Shown in pieces: positions 16,348 to 24,964 of a DNA stretch of 64,000 bases (its first letter is position 1; each line of letters starts with the position of its first letter). The position numbers were made by a program, and so were the translations under genes. The stretch lies in NCBI RefSeq assembly GCF_009687885.1, contig NZ_BLAF01000014.1:62001-126000 (forward strand). Reading direction: 5' to 3'. This DNA comes from Acrocarpospora pleiomorpha (lineage in GTDB: Bacteria; Actinomycetota; Actinomycetes; Streptosporangiales; Streptosporangiaceae). The notes under the pieces were generated by a model, which was given only the letters and a program-made list of their open reading frames with translations, ran no database searches and was not told the DNA's origin.

Positions 16348-17244
16348 ATGACCGAACAGAAGATCGGCAACTGGGGCCGTTGGGGGGCGGACGACGAGCG
16401 CGGCGCGCTGAACCTGCTGGACCCCGGCACCACGCTGGCGGCGACCAGGGTCTCCCGCACCGGGAAGGTCTACTCACTGGGCCTGCCGATTCAGCGCGCG
16501 GGCATCCCCCTGGTCGACTACCGGGGGACGCCGCAGCGGCTGACCCTGCTGAACCATCTCGACGAGCACATGTACGAGCCGTACGGCGGAAAGCCCGGCG
16601 TGGGGTGCCACGAGGACGTGCTGACACTCGCGTCGCACACCTCGACCCACATGGACGCGCTCTGCCACGTCTACTCCGACGGCAAGACGTACAACGGTTT
16701 CGGCAACGACGCCATGGAGACGTACGGCGGCGCGGCCCGCTGCGGCATCGAGAAGGCCGGCCCCGTCGTCACCCGGGGGGTCCTCATCGACGTCGCGCGG
16801 TACAAGCAGGTCGACTGGCTCGAGGCCGGCTACGTCATCACCCAGGAGGACCTCGAGGACACCCTCAAGTCCCAGGGCGTCCAGCTGCAGCCGGGCGACG
16901 CGGCGCTGATCCGGACCGGCTGGGTGGACTGGTTCTTCGCCAACGGCCAGGAGATGTCGCTGGTGCAGCCGGGGATCGGGCTGGCGGCGGCCGCCTTCCT
17001 CGCCTCGCGGGACGTCGTGGCGGTGTGCTCGGACAACACCGCCGTCGAGGCGCAGCCCTTCGACCGCGACGAGTTCCTCGGCGGCCATGTGGAGCTGCTC
17101 GTCCGCCACGGCATCTACCTCATCGAGCATCTCAACCTGTCGGAGCTCGCCGCCGACGGGTGCCACGAGTTCCTCTTCATGGTGAGCCCGCTGCGGATCA
17201 CCGGAGCCACCGCCAGCCCGGTGAACCCCGTCGCCGTGGGCTGA
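16348..17244 (+). CDS. cyclase-family hydrolase with intact metal motif
   Basis: 298 residues. Unlike the other cyclase in this cluster it keeps a metal-binding loop, SHTSTHMDALCHVY, as in kynurenine formamidase-type enzymes. The family core GDAALIRTGW and CSDNTAVEAQP are present, and the C-terminus ends in LRITGATASPVNP. ATG 16348 follows GAGGAGG at a good distance and is preferred to ATG 16321, which lies before that ribosome site. Probably hydrolyses an amide, ester or lactone generated by the flavin monooxygenases. Cytoplasmic. Confidence 0.9.
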   Translation: MTEQKIGNWGRWGADDERGALNLLDPGTTLAATRVSRTGKVYSLGLPIQRAGIPLVDYRGTPQRLTLLNHLDEHMYEPYGGKPGVGCHEDVLTLASHTSTHMDALCHVYSDGKTYNGFGNDAMETYGGAARCGIEKAGPVVTRGVLIDVARYKQVDWLEAGYVITQEDLEDTLKSQGVQLQPGDAALIRTGWVDWFFANGQEMSLVQPGIGLAAAAFLASRDVVAVCSDNTAVEAQPFDRDEFLGGHVELLVRHGIYLIEHLNLSELAADGCHEFLFMVSPLRITGATASPVNPVAVG

Positions 17245-17247
17245 AAC

Positions 17248-17288
17248 GACAACGACCTCCCTCTCCAAGAGAGAGGGAGGTCGTTGTC
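17248..17288. terminator. bidirectional terminator, perfect 18-bp stem
   Basis: An 18-bp perfect stem (17248-17265 with 17271-17288) and a five-base loop CAAGA lie exactly between the convergent cyclase and flavoprotein stops. The stem top CTCTC/GAGAG is preceded by CCTCC/GGAGG. No long U run follows, as is common in high-GC actinobacteria. Confidence 0.9.
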
Positions 17289-17292
17289 ATTG

Positions 17293-19077
17293 TCAGCTCA
17301 GCTTCAGCCCCGCGAAGTCCCCGGAGTCTCGCCAGTCCGCGAGCATGGCGAAGAACTCGGTGGACGGGAAGTACATCCCGGAACCGATGGCGCTCCGCAT
17401 GTCCTCTGGCCTGCCCTCGGCGTTGAAGTAGCCAGGGGTGCACGCCTCCTGGAACGGCCGCCGCAGCGCGGTCTTCGCCGCGATGACCTCCTGCCATTCC
17501 CGCTCGGCTTCGACCGTGGCCTCAACGCGGGTGACCCCCTGATCGAGGCAGTGCCTGACGATGTGGGTGATGTGGTTCACCTGCTCCTGCAACATGTGCG
17601 GGACGCTGATCGTCGTGCCCGTCTGGGTGAGCCCCATGAAGAAGCTGTTCGGGAAGCCGTGGCTGAACAGACCGTGGAAGGTCCTGATGCCGTCGGCCCA
17701 CTTCTCCGACAGCCGCGCGCCGCCACGGGAGACGACGTCGTAGCCGGCCTGGTGGCACCACGTCGTGCCCAGCTCGAACCCGGTCGCGAAGATCACGCAG
17801 TCGAGTTCGTGCTCGACGCCGTCCACCACGATGCCGCGCTCGGTGATCCGCTCGATGCCCCCGCTGGCGTCGACCAGGCTCACGTTGGCCTGGTCGAAGG
17901 CGGGCAGGTAGTCGTCGCTGAAGCCGGGCCGCTTGCAGAGCGTCCGGTAGTAGGCCTTCAGCAGCTCGGCCTTCCCCGGGTCGTGGACGATGGTGTCGAC
18001 CCGGGCGCGCAGCATCTCGCCCCACGCGTAGTCGGCCGCCTCGGTCGCCGACCCGATGGCCTCGGGGGTCCGCTCCGCCTCGGGCAGGCGTTCGATGGCT
18101 TCCACCTGGTCGCGGAAGAAGCGGGCCCACCCGTCGTCGACGGGACAGTCGACGTTCTCCATGTTCGCGAGGCGGTTGAAGCTGTCCTCGCGCGCCTTCT
18201 GCCAGCCCGCCGGCAGGGACTTGAACCACTCCAGGTCGGTGGGGCCGTTGTCGCGGACCCCCACGCCGGTCGGAGTGCGCTGGAAGACCGTCAGGTGCTG
18301 AGCGCCCTCGGCCAGTTTCGGCACCATCTGCAGCCCGGTGGCCCCGGTCCCGATCACCCCGACGCGCTTGTCGTGAAGCCGGTCCAGGCCGCCCGTGGAG
18401 TCGCCGCCCGTGTACGCGAAGTCCCAGCGGGCGCTGTGGAACATGTGGCCCTGGAAGGTCTCGATGCCGGGAATGCCGGGCAGCTGGGGCCGGTTGAAGA
18501 TCCCGCTCTGCGTGACGACGAATCGCGGCCTCAGCCGGTCGCCGCGCGAGGTGCTGACGGTCCAGCGCGCCGCGTCCTCGTCCCACTCCAGGCCCGTGAC
18601 CTTGGTCTGGAAGAGCGCCCGCTCGTACAGCCCGAAGTGGTGACCGAGCTTCTGGCAGTACCGGAAGATCTCGGCCCCGGTCACGTAGCGCTCGCTCGGG
18701 ATGAACCCGGTCTCCTCCAGGTACGGCAGGTAGATGTACGACTCGACGTCACAGCGGATGCCCGGGTAGCGGTTCCAGTACCAGGTGCCGCCGAAGTCGG
18801 CCGCGACGTCGAGGATCCGGACGTCGTGGACACCGGCAGAACGCATGGTCGCGGCGGCCTGCAGGCCGCCGAAACCGCCGCCGATGACGAGCACGTCCAG
18901 TTCCTCGTGGAGGGGCTCCCGGAACGCCGGCGGGGCGGCGTGCGGGTCGTCGTCGAAGTGGGCGTACCGGCCCTCGGCGAAGTTGTACTGGTCCGTTCCG
19001 GCCGTCCGGAGCCGCTTGTCGCGTTCCTCGCGGTACTTCTCGCGCAGCGCCTCCACATCTACGTCGATGTCTGCCAC
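17293..19077 (-). CDS. Baeyer-Villiger-type flavoprotein monooxygenase
   Basis: 594 residues. Residues 1-58 are an N-terminal extension, then the FAD motif GGGFGGLQAA at about 66. The Baeyer-Villiger fingerprint FQGHMFHSARWD (FxGxxxHxxxW) is near 207, and the NADPH motif GTGATG near 240. The ATGFELGT strand closes the FAD site. It would insert oxygen next to a ketone with NADPH and O2, giving an ester or lactone. Related enzymes include cyclohexanone and 4-hydroxyacetophenone monooxygenases. Two activator sites lie between it and the divergent transporter. Confidence 0.93.
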   Translation of the reverse strand: MADIDVDVEALREKYREERDKRLRTAGTDQYNFAEGRYAHFDDDPHAAPPAFREPLHEELDVLVIGGGFGGLQAAATMRSAGVHDVRILDVAADFGGTWYWNRYPGIRCDVESYIYLPYLEETGFIPSERYVTGAEIFRYCQKLGHHFGLYERALFQTKVTGLEWDEDAARWTVSTSRGDRLRPRFVVTQSGIFNRPQLPGIPGIETFQGHMFHSARWDFAYTGGDSTGGLDRLHDKRVGVIGTGATGLQMVPKLAEGAQHLTVFQRTPTGVGVRDNGPTDLEWFKSLPAGWQKAREDSFNRLANMENVDCPVDDGWARFFRDQVEAIERLPEAERTPEAIGSATEAADYAWGEMLRARVDTIVHDPGKAELLKAYYRTLCKRPGFSDDYLPAFDQANVSLVDASGGIERITERGIVVDGVEHELDCVIFATGFELGTTWCHQAGYDVVSRGGARLSEKWADGIRTFHGLFSHGFPNSFFMGLTQTGTTISVPHMLQEQVNHITHIVRHCLDQGVTRVEATVEAEREWQEVIAAKTALRRPFQEACTPGYFNAEGRPEDMRSAIGSGMYFPSTEFFAMLADWRDSGDFAGLKLS

Positions 19078-19138
19078 GTGTTCCTCCTAGCCACGTCGTT
19101 CACTGTGGCGAGTGTGGCCGCCGGTCCGGCGGGCGGAC

Positions 19139-19155
19139 TGTCTCACTTCAATACG
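19139..19155 (+). promoter_or_regulatory. activator site D (TGTCTCACTTCAATACG)
   Basis: Weakest of the six matches on its right half. 61 bases upstream of the flavoprotein ATG, in the divergent region with the transporter. Confidence 0.5.
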
Positions 19156-19177
19156 CCCGGCCGTGTGAGCACGCCAC

Positions 19178-19194
19178 TGTCTCGACTTGAGACG
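19178..19194 (+). promoter_or_regulatory. activator site E (TGTCTCGACTTGAGACG)
   Basis: Strong dyad GTCTC-GACTT-GAGAC, 102 bases before the binding-protein ATG and 39 bp from site D centre to centre (about four helical turns), which would allow two dimers to bind the same face. Confidence 0.62.
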
Positions 19195-19296
19195 TTGTCC
19201 GCCCGGCGTCGCCCACGCTGGCACCATCTGGGCAATCCACCGGGTGCCCGCCCTGAGCGCATGAAGCCCGGCCGTACAGAGCAAGGAAACCGAATC

Positions 19297-20397
19297 ATGC
19301 ACCGACGTAAGACAATGCTCCTGGTGAGCGTGGTCGGCCTCGCGCTGGCGGCCGCGTGCTCGACCCAGAACACGACCACGGCGGAGGGTCCCCGCAAGGC
19401 CGAGGAAGGATTCCAGCAGTCCGGGTCGGGCGGCGACATCACGAAGTTCTGCGGGACCAAGCCCATGAAGGTGGGCTTCCTCAAGAGCGCGGGCGGCAAC
19501 ACCTGGGTCCTGCAGGCCGCCGCCGAGTTCAAGGACGAGGCGAGCAAGTGCGGCAACGTGACGGAGGCCCTGTTCGCCCAGGCGATCAACGACCAGCAGA
19601 AGGCGATCGCCGACATCACCAGCTATGTCGCGCAGGGGGTCAACGTCCTGGTCATCTCCGCCGACTACGGCGTCGCGGAACTCCCCGCGATCAGGAAGGC
19701 CACCCAGGCGGGGGTCAAGGTGGTCACCATCCTCGGCGACGCCGGCGGGAAGCCCGGAACCGATTTCGTGGACGCGGTCACCTTCGACACCGACTTCATC
19801 GGCAAGACGTGGGCGGACTTCCTGCACGAGCAGGTGGGCAAGGGCACGGTCGCGTTCCTGGGCGGCACGCCGGGCAACGAGACGAGCACCCAGTTCTTCG
19901 CCTCCTTCCAGCAGGCCATGAAGGCGTACCCGGAGATCGAGATCGTCGACGACCGGGTCCAGGACACCAACTGGGACCCGGCCCTGCGCCGGAAGGTGAT
20001 GACCGGCCTGCTGTCCAAGCACGGCCGCATCGACGCGATCGTCAGCGACTTCAACGGGCCCGACACCGGCGCCATCCAGGCCTACGACAGCGCGAACATG
20101 AAACGGCCGGTCGTCGCCTCGATCACGAGCAACAACGAGATCGGCTGTGACTGGGCGAAGAAGCCGTACCCGTTCCTCGTCATGGGCCAGACCTCCAGCC
20201 TGCCCAGGCTCGCGCTCCGCATCGGGGTCGCGGCGTTCCAGGGAACCGCCAACACCGAGTCGGCGAAGCTGCACCCGGAGCCGTTCACCTACCTCCCCGA
20301 CGGCACGGCGCCGGACTGCAAGCCGGCCCTGCCGCCGGACGCCGACCTGACCGCGGACCTCACCGAGCCGCAGCTCAACGAGCTGTTCAAGAGCTGA
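19297..20397 (+). CDS. sugar-type ABC transporter substrate-binding lipoprotein
   Basis: 366 residues. A basic N-terminus and hydrophobic stretch end in the lipobox LAAAC with Cys21, so the protein is lipid-anchored outside the membrane. The rest is a periplasmic-binding-protein type I fold of the ribose/LacI kind (KVGFLKSAGGNTW, later VISADYGVAELPAI and DAIVSDFNGPDTG). ATG 19297 follows AAGGAA. Its stop overlaps the ATPase start by one base. Given the regulon it probably captures the cluster substrate rather than a sugar. Confidence 0.92.
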   Translation: MHRRKTMLLVSVVGLALAAACSTQNTTTAEGPRKAEEGFQQSGSGGDITKFCGTKPMKVGFLKSAGGNTWVLQAAAEFKDEASKCGNVTEALFAQAINDQQKAIADITSYVAQGVNVLVISADYGVAELPAIRKATQAGVKVVTILGDAGGKPGTDFVDAVTFDTDFIGKTWADFLHEQVGKGTVAFLGGTPGNETSTQFFASFQQAMKAYPEIEIVDDRVQDTNWDPALRRKVMTGLLSKHGRIDAIVSDFNGPDTGAIQAYDSANMKRPVVASITSNNEIGCDWAKKPYPFLVMGQTSSLPRLALRIGVAAFQGTANTESAKLHPEPFTYLPDGTAPDCKPALPPDADLTADLTEPQLNELFKS

Positions 20398-22856
20398 TGA
20401 CAGCCCTTCGCGTCAGTGCGGTCACCAAGACGTTTCCCGGCGTCACGGCGCTTGACGAGGTCGCGCTCGAGGTCGGGGCCGGCGAGGTGCACGGGGTCGT
20501 CGGCGAGAACGGCGCGGGCAAGTCGACGCTGATGGCGGTGATCTCCGGAGCGCTGGTTCCCGACCGCGGCACGGTCGAGGTCGGCGGCCGGGCGATGGAC
20601 GGCGGGCCGAACCTGGCCCGCGAGCTCGGCGTGGCCATCGTGCGGCAGGAACCCGCGCTGCTCCCCGACCTGACCGTCGCCGAGAACCTGTACCTCAAGG
20701 TCCCGCCCGCGCATCGCCCCCAGCCGGGGGCGATGTCGCGGTGGGCCGAGGGGTGCCTGCGGGAGTGGGACCAGGAGACCCGGATCCGTCCGGACGCCCG
20801 GGTGTCCCAGCTCGTGGCCGAGGAGCGGTTCATCGTCGAGATCTCGGCCGCGCTGTCCTCGCGTCCGAAGGTGCTCATCCTGGACGAGCCGACCGAGCAC
20901 CTCGGTGAACGGGACGTGGAGCGCCTCTTCGACAAGGTCCGGGCGCTCGCGCGGCAGGGCTGCGCGGTGATCTACATCAGCCACCGGATCCGCGAGGTGC
21001 GAGCGGTGGCCGGCGTCATCACCGTGCTCCGGGACGGACGGGTCCGCGGGACGTATCCCGTGGACGCGCTGTCCGAGTCCGACATCGTCGCCCTGATCAT
21101 CGGCAGGACGCTGGACGCGACCTTCCCCGCCAAGCCCGCCCTGGCTCCCCATGCGTCCCCGCGCCTCGAACTGGTCGACTTCCGGGGGGTCGACCTCCGG
21201 GTCGGCCCTGGCGAGGTGGTCGGGCTGGCCGGGATCGAGGGGAACGGCCAGCGGGAGACGCTGCGCGCGCTCGCCGGGCTCGGCGGCGCCCGGGGCGAGG
21301 TCCGCGTCGACGGGACCGCCGTCCGGGTGCACCGTCCCCGGTCGGCCAGGAGGCACGGGTTCGCGTTCCTGCCCGGCGACCGCCATCGGGAAGGCGTGCT
21401 CGGCGAGCTCAGCGTCGCCGAGAACATCGTCTTCCGGAACCTCGGCTCTGCCTCCCGGTGGGGCGTGGTCAGCGCCCGGCGGAGCCGCGAGCTGGTCGCC
21501 GCGACCCTGGACGGGCTCGCGGTCAAGGCGGCGAGCGAGTCGGCGCCGATCGCGAGCCTGTCCGGCGGCAACCAGCAGAAGGCCGTGCTGGGAAGCATCC
21601 TGGCCACCGATCCCCGCGTCCTGCTCATCGACGAGCCCACTCAGGGGGTGGATGTCGGGTCCAAGGTCGAGATCTACTCCTACCTCAGGAGACTCGCGGC
21701 GGACACCGGCACGGCGATCCTCGTGGTCTCCTCCGACGCGCTCGAGCTCGCCGGGCTCTGCGACCGGGTCCTGGTGTTCTCCAGGGGAGCCGTCGTGGCG
21801 GAGCTGTCGGGCGCGGAGCTGACCGAAGAGAGGATCACATCCGCGGCTCTGACGGCCTCGACCGGCCGCCGGCAGGCCGCGAAAGGCGGCGCCGGGCGGC
21901 TGCTGTCCTGGCTGGCGGGCGACTCCGCGCCGGCGATCCTCATCGCCGCCACCATGGTCGCCCTCGGTGTGTACGTGGCGACCAGGAACCCGATGTACTT
22001 CTCGGCTTTCAACATCTCGTCCCTGCTCGCCCTCGTGGTACCGCTGATGTTCGTGGCGATGGCGCAGACGACGGTCATGATGGTCGGCGCGATCGACCTG
22101 TCGGTAGGACCCCTCATGGGGTTCCTCGTGGTCGTCGGCTCCTTCTTTCTCACCGCTGAGGACGCCCTGGGCCGCCAGGCGCTCGGCTGGATCCTGATCG
22201 TCGTGGTGGCGATCGCCGTCAGCGCGCTCAACTGGGCGCTGGTGGACGCGCTCAAGCTCCCGCCGCTCGTCGCCACCCTCGCGACCTTCTTCGCGCTGCA
22301 GTCCGGATCGCTGCTCCTGCGGCCCCAGCCAGGTGGTGTCATCGGCACTCGGATCGTCACCGGCCTCGGAGCCCAGATCGGGGTCGTCCCCGTGGTCTTC
22401 CTGGTCGCCGTGGCCGGGGCGATCGTGCTCCAGTTCGCGCTGCGCAGATCATGGGCGGGCCTCGCCCTGCGCGCGGTGGGGTCCGACGAGAGGCGCGCGG
22501 GCATGGCGGGCGCTCGCGCGGCGACAATCCGGCTGGCCGCGTTCGTCGGCTGCGGGCTGCTGACCGCGGCCGCCGCCGTGTGCCTGATCGCCCAGGTCGG
22601 CTCCGGGGATCCCGCGGCGGGGACGACGTACACGCTGACCAGCATCAGCGCGGCGGCGATCGGGGGCGCCAGCATCTTCGGCGGGCGCGGCTCGTTCCTC
22701 GGGGCCGTCCTGGGCGCGCTCCTGGTCCAGCAGATCCTCGGCGCGATCCCCTTCCTGTCCCTCAGTACGGCCTGGGAGTCCTACCTCGTCGGTGCGCTGA
22801 CGCTGGTCGCGGTGGCCACGTTCTCGAAGTCACGCCAGCTGAGTGAGGTTGCCTAG
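20397..22856 (+). CDS. ABC importer: two ATPase domains fused to a permease
   Basis: 819 residues combining an RbsA-like duplicated ATPase (about 1-495) with an RbsC-like permease (about 515-819). Domain 1 has Walker A GENGAGKST and Walker B VLILDEPTEH, but the signature is degenerate (QLVAEER instead of LSxGQ). Domain 2 has the usual non-canonical GIEGNGQRE loop, a good LSGGNQQK signature and LLIDEPTQG. The permease part has about eight hydrophobic spans and GAIDLSVG. Normally these are separate proteins. It works with the lipoprotein upstream and a second, free permease downstream. Confidence 0.92.
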   Translation: MTALRVSAVTKTFPGVTALDEVALEVGAGEVHGVVGENGAGKSTLMAVISGALVPDRGTVEVGGRAMDGGPNLARELGVAIVRQEPALLPDLTVAENLYLKVPPAHRPQPGAMSRWAEGCLREWDQETRIRPDARVSQLVAEERFIVEISAALSSRPKVLILDEPTEHLGERDVERLFDKVRALARQGCAVIYISHRIREVRAVAGVITVLRDGRVRGTYPVDALSESDIVALIIGRTLDATFPAKPALAPHASPRLELVDFRGVDLRVGPGEVVGLAGIEGNGQRETLRALAGLGGARGEVRVDGTAVRVHRPRSARRHGFAFLPGDRHREGVLGELSVAENIVFRNLGSASRWGVVSARRSRELVAATLDGLAVKAASESAPIASLSGGNQQKAVLGSILATDPRVLLIDEPTQGVDVGSKVEIYSYLRRLAADTGTAILVVSSDALELAGLCDRVLVFSRGAVVAELSGAELTEERITSAALTASTGRRQAAKGGAGRLLSWLAGDSAPAILIAATMVALGVYVATRNPMYFSAFNISSLLALVVPLMFVAMAQTTVMMVGAIDLSVGPLMGFLVVVGSFFLTAEDALGRQALGWILIVVVAIAVSALNWALVDALKLPPLVATLATFFALQSGSLLLRPQPGGVIGTRIVTGLGAQIGVVPVVFLVAVAGAIVLQFALRRSWAGLALRAVGSDERRAGMAGARAATIRLAAFVGCGLLTAAAAVCLIAQVGSGDPAAGTTYTLTSISAAAIGGASIFGGRGSFLGAVLGALLVQQILGAIPFLSLSTAWESYLVGALTLVAVATFSKSRQLSEVA

Positions 22857-22858
22857 CA

Positions 22859-23860
22859 ATGGACCAGACCACCCTCGAACGAGGGGTCGCCACGCCCCGC
22901 GCGGTAGGCGGGAACGCGCTGCTGTCCGGCTGGGAGTACCGCAGTATCTGGGCCGCGACGGCGGGTGTCTTCGCGCTCAGCGCGCTGGTCGCGCCGCGGT
23001 CGCTCGCCGGGTCCTCGGTGCTCTCGCTGCTGAGCTTCTCGGCCGTCCTCATCGTCGTCTCCGTCGGGCAGACGCTGGTCGTCCAGCAGCGCGGCATCGA
23101 CCTGTCCGTCCCAGGCGCCGTGACGCTGTGCGCGATGGTTCCGCCGCTGCTGATCTCGAAAACCGGTGTTGCCCTCGCGGTGGCGCTGGTGGCCACGCTG
23201 CTGATCGGCGCCTGCGTCGGTCTGCTCAACGGCCTGCTGGTGACCAAGGCCGGGATCACGCCGCTGATCACGACGCTGGCCGTGAACTCGCTCCTGCTCG
23301 GCGCCCTGCTGACCTACAGCGGCGGCCTCCCTTCGGTGGCCGCGCCGCCCGGACTCGTCGCCTTCGCGACGCACCAGGTCGTCGGCGTGCCGCTGGTGTT
23401 CTGGGTCGCCGTGTGCTTCGTCGTCGTGGTGGCCTTCGGCGCCGGCCGTACAGTGCTCGGCCGGCGATTCGTGGCGGCGGGGGTGAACCCGGCCGCGGCG
23501 AGGTCGGCGGGCGTGCCGGTGGACCGGTATGTCATCGGCGCGTACGTGTTCGGTTCGATGAGCGTCGCGCTCGCCGCGATCCTGCTGCTCGGGTACCTGG
23601 AGTCCGCCTCGGTGCGGATCGGCAACGACTACCTTTTCGCCTCGATCTCCGCCGTGGTGCTGGGGGGCACGTCGCTGGCGGGCGGCAAGGGGAGCGTTGT
23701 GGCCAGTGGCGTCGCGGCCGTGTTTCTCACCCAGCTGACGCAGTTGCTGCTGACGGCGGGCGCGCCGACGTCCATCCAGCTGCTCGCTCAGGCCGTGGCG
23801 ATCGGGCTGGCCGTGTGCCTGCGCACTCTCGCGGGGGCGGGCGCGCGGCGTGCAGGATAG
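22859..23860 (+). CDS. ABC transporter permease (RbsC-like)
   Basis: 333 residues, highly hydrophobic, with the BPD_transp_2 landmark RGIDLSVPGAVTLCAM and the cytoplasmic EAA-like LGRRFVAAGVNPAAARSAGV. Begins three bases after the fused ATPase/permease stop. The importer would therefore be a heteromeric channel of this protein plus the permease half of the fusion. Confidence 0.92.
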   Translation: MDQTTLERGVATPRAVGGNALLSGWEYRSIWAATAGVFALSALVAPRSLAGSSVLSLLSFSAVLIVVSVGQTLVVQQRGIDLSVPGAVTLCAMVPPLLISKTGVALAVALVATLLIGACVGLLNGLLVTKAGITPLITTLAVNSLLLGALLTYSGGLPSVAAPPGLVAFATHQVVGVPLVFWVAVCFVVVVAFGAGRTVLGRRFVAAGVNPAAARSAGVPVDRYVIGAYVFGSMSVALAAILLLGYLESASVRIGNDYLFASISAVVLGGTSLAGGKGSVVASGVAAVFLTQLTQLLLTAGAPTSIQLLAQAVAIGLAVCLRTLAGAGARRAG

Positions 23861-23863
23861 AAT

Positions 23864-23879
23864 CCAAACTACCGTTTGG
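23864..23879. promoter_or_regulatory. TetR operator, CCAAAC-TACC-GTTTGG
   Basis: Perfect 6-bp arms separated by four bases, starting four bases after the permease stop and ending 19 bases before the TetR start. Typical autoregulatory position. Its right half CTACCGTTTGG recurs at 12923 and, with changes, at 7355 and 11715. Confidence 0.65.
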
Positions 23880-23898
23880 GAGGGTGGAGGAGATTCGG

Positions 23899-24516
23899 GT
23901 GCGACCGGCAGGTAAGGCGAGCACCGCCAAGAAGTCGTTGGACGGAGGTCGGGCGCGTGACCGGGAGGTCATCGAGGCCGCCGTCAACCTGTTCTGGGAG
24001 AAGGGCTACTCGGCCACCTCCGTGCAGGATGTGGCCGACGCCCTGGGCATGCTCAAGGGGAGCCTCTACTACTACATCGACTCGAAGGGCGACCTGCTCA
24101 AGAAGATCTTCGAGGACTCGCACGCCGAGGTCCGCGCGATCGCCGAGGCGGCCGTCGCCCTCGAGCTGCCGTCCATCGAACGCCTGCAGATCTTCATCGA
24201 GCGGTATGCCGACTGGTCCCTGCTCCACCTGCGCAGAGCCAGCCTGTACGCCCGGGAGTGGCGCCACGCCGACCCCGAGCTGCGGAAGGTCATGCTCGCC
24301 CAGCGCCAGTACTACGACCAGGTCGTCATGACCCTGATCGACGGGGCGAAGACCGAGGGCGCCGCGGACCAGGGGCTGGACACGAAGCTCGCCACGTTCT
24401 TCATCATGTCGGCCGTCGCCGCGGTGCCGGACTGGTACCGTCCCTCGACCGCCAAGAACGCGCAGTCGGTCGCGCGGGGCTACGCGGAGCTGGCGCTGCG
24501 CGTCGTCACCGCCTGA
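23899..24516 (+). CDS. TetR-family transcriptional repressor
   Basis: 205 residues. The N-terminal HTH spans about 25-70 (TSVQDVADALGMLKGSLYYY is the recognition region), followed by an all-helical ligand domain with a DWYRP motif seen in acyl-CoA-sensing TetR proteins. GTG 23899 follows GGAGGAG with a six-base spacer. The reading frame extends far upstream but only through the permease gene. It probably responds to a CoA thioester or free acid of the pathway and controls the CCAAAC/GTTTGG sites. Confidence 0.92.
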   Translation: MRPAGKASTAKKSLDGGRARDREVIEAAVNLFWEKGYSATSVQDVADALGMLKGSLYYYIDSKGDLLKKIFEDSHAEVRAIAEAAVALELPSIERLQIFIERYADWSLLHLRRASLYAREWRHADPELRKVMLAQRQYYDQVVMTLIDGAKTEGAADQGLDTKLATFFIMSAVAAVPDWYRPSTAKNAQSVARGYAELALRVVTA

Positions 24517-24964
24517 CGCGCCGCCGCTCGTCGATCCGGAAGTGGAACTCGATCTGGTTCAGGTGGTCCACCTGGATCGTCTTCTCGGCGAACCGCCACT
24601 GCCCGGCCTGCCGGATGAACCTGTCGAAGTACTGACCGCCTACGACGATCCGGTACGGCAGCCCCGGCGGGCGCTGGAGCACCGTGAAGTAGCACCGGGA
24701 CGTGGCCTCGTCGCCGGTCAGGGTGATCACCTGGTTGGTGAGGAGATGCCGGGTCATCGGGCTGCCCTTCTTGTAGGTGATGACCTGGTCGGCGTAGAAC
24801 GCCTCGATCTGCGCCCGGCCGCGGAGCTCGTCGCCGCGTACGCCCGCCATCACCGGGCGGAGCACGGCATCGGACAGCAGCTCGCCGACGCCGGCGAAGT
24901 CGCCGTCGTCCAGCCGGAACGTGTACTCCGCCGTCAGGTGGCGGATCGCCTCGTAGTCAGACAT
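24506..24964 (-). CDS. SnoaL/NTF2-like protein
   Basis: 152 residues with the conical-barrel fold of the SnoaL/NTF2 superfamily: N-terminal EAIRHLTAEYTFRLDDGDF helix and the later TRHLLTNQVITL and VVGGQYFDRFIRQAGQWRFAEK strands. Members are small isomerases, hydratases or cofactor-free aldolases, or non-catalytic. Its last 11 bp overlap the convergent TetR gene. ATG 24964 has AGGAG at six bases and overlaps the upstream LLM gene by 8 bp. Confidence 0.85.
   Translation of the reverse strand: MSDYEAIRHLTAEYTFRLDDGDFAGVGELLSDAVLRPVMAGVRGDELRGRAQIEAFYADQVITYKKGSPMTRHLLTNQVITLTGDEATSRCYFTVLQRPPGLPYRIVVGGQYFDRFIRQAGQWRFAEKTIQVDHLNQIEFHFRIDERRRVRR

Noticed and set aside
17284..20397. A 1037-codon plus-strand frame ending in the binding protein
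   Set aside because: The first 670 codons are antisense to the flavoprotein and low complexity; the real gene starts at ATG 19297 with lipobox and ribosome site.
22843..24516. A long frame leading into the TetR gene
   Set aside because: The upstream portion overlaps the permease gene in another frame; GTG 23899 has GGAGGAG and begins a normal-length TetR protein.
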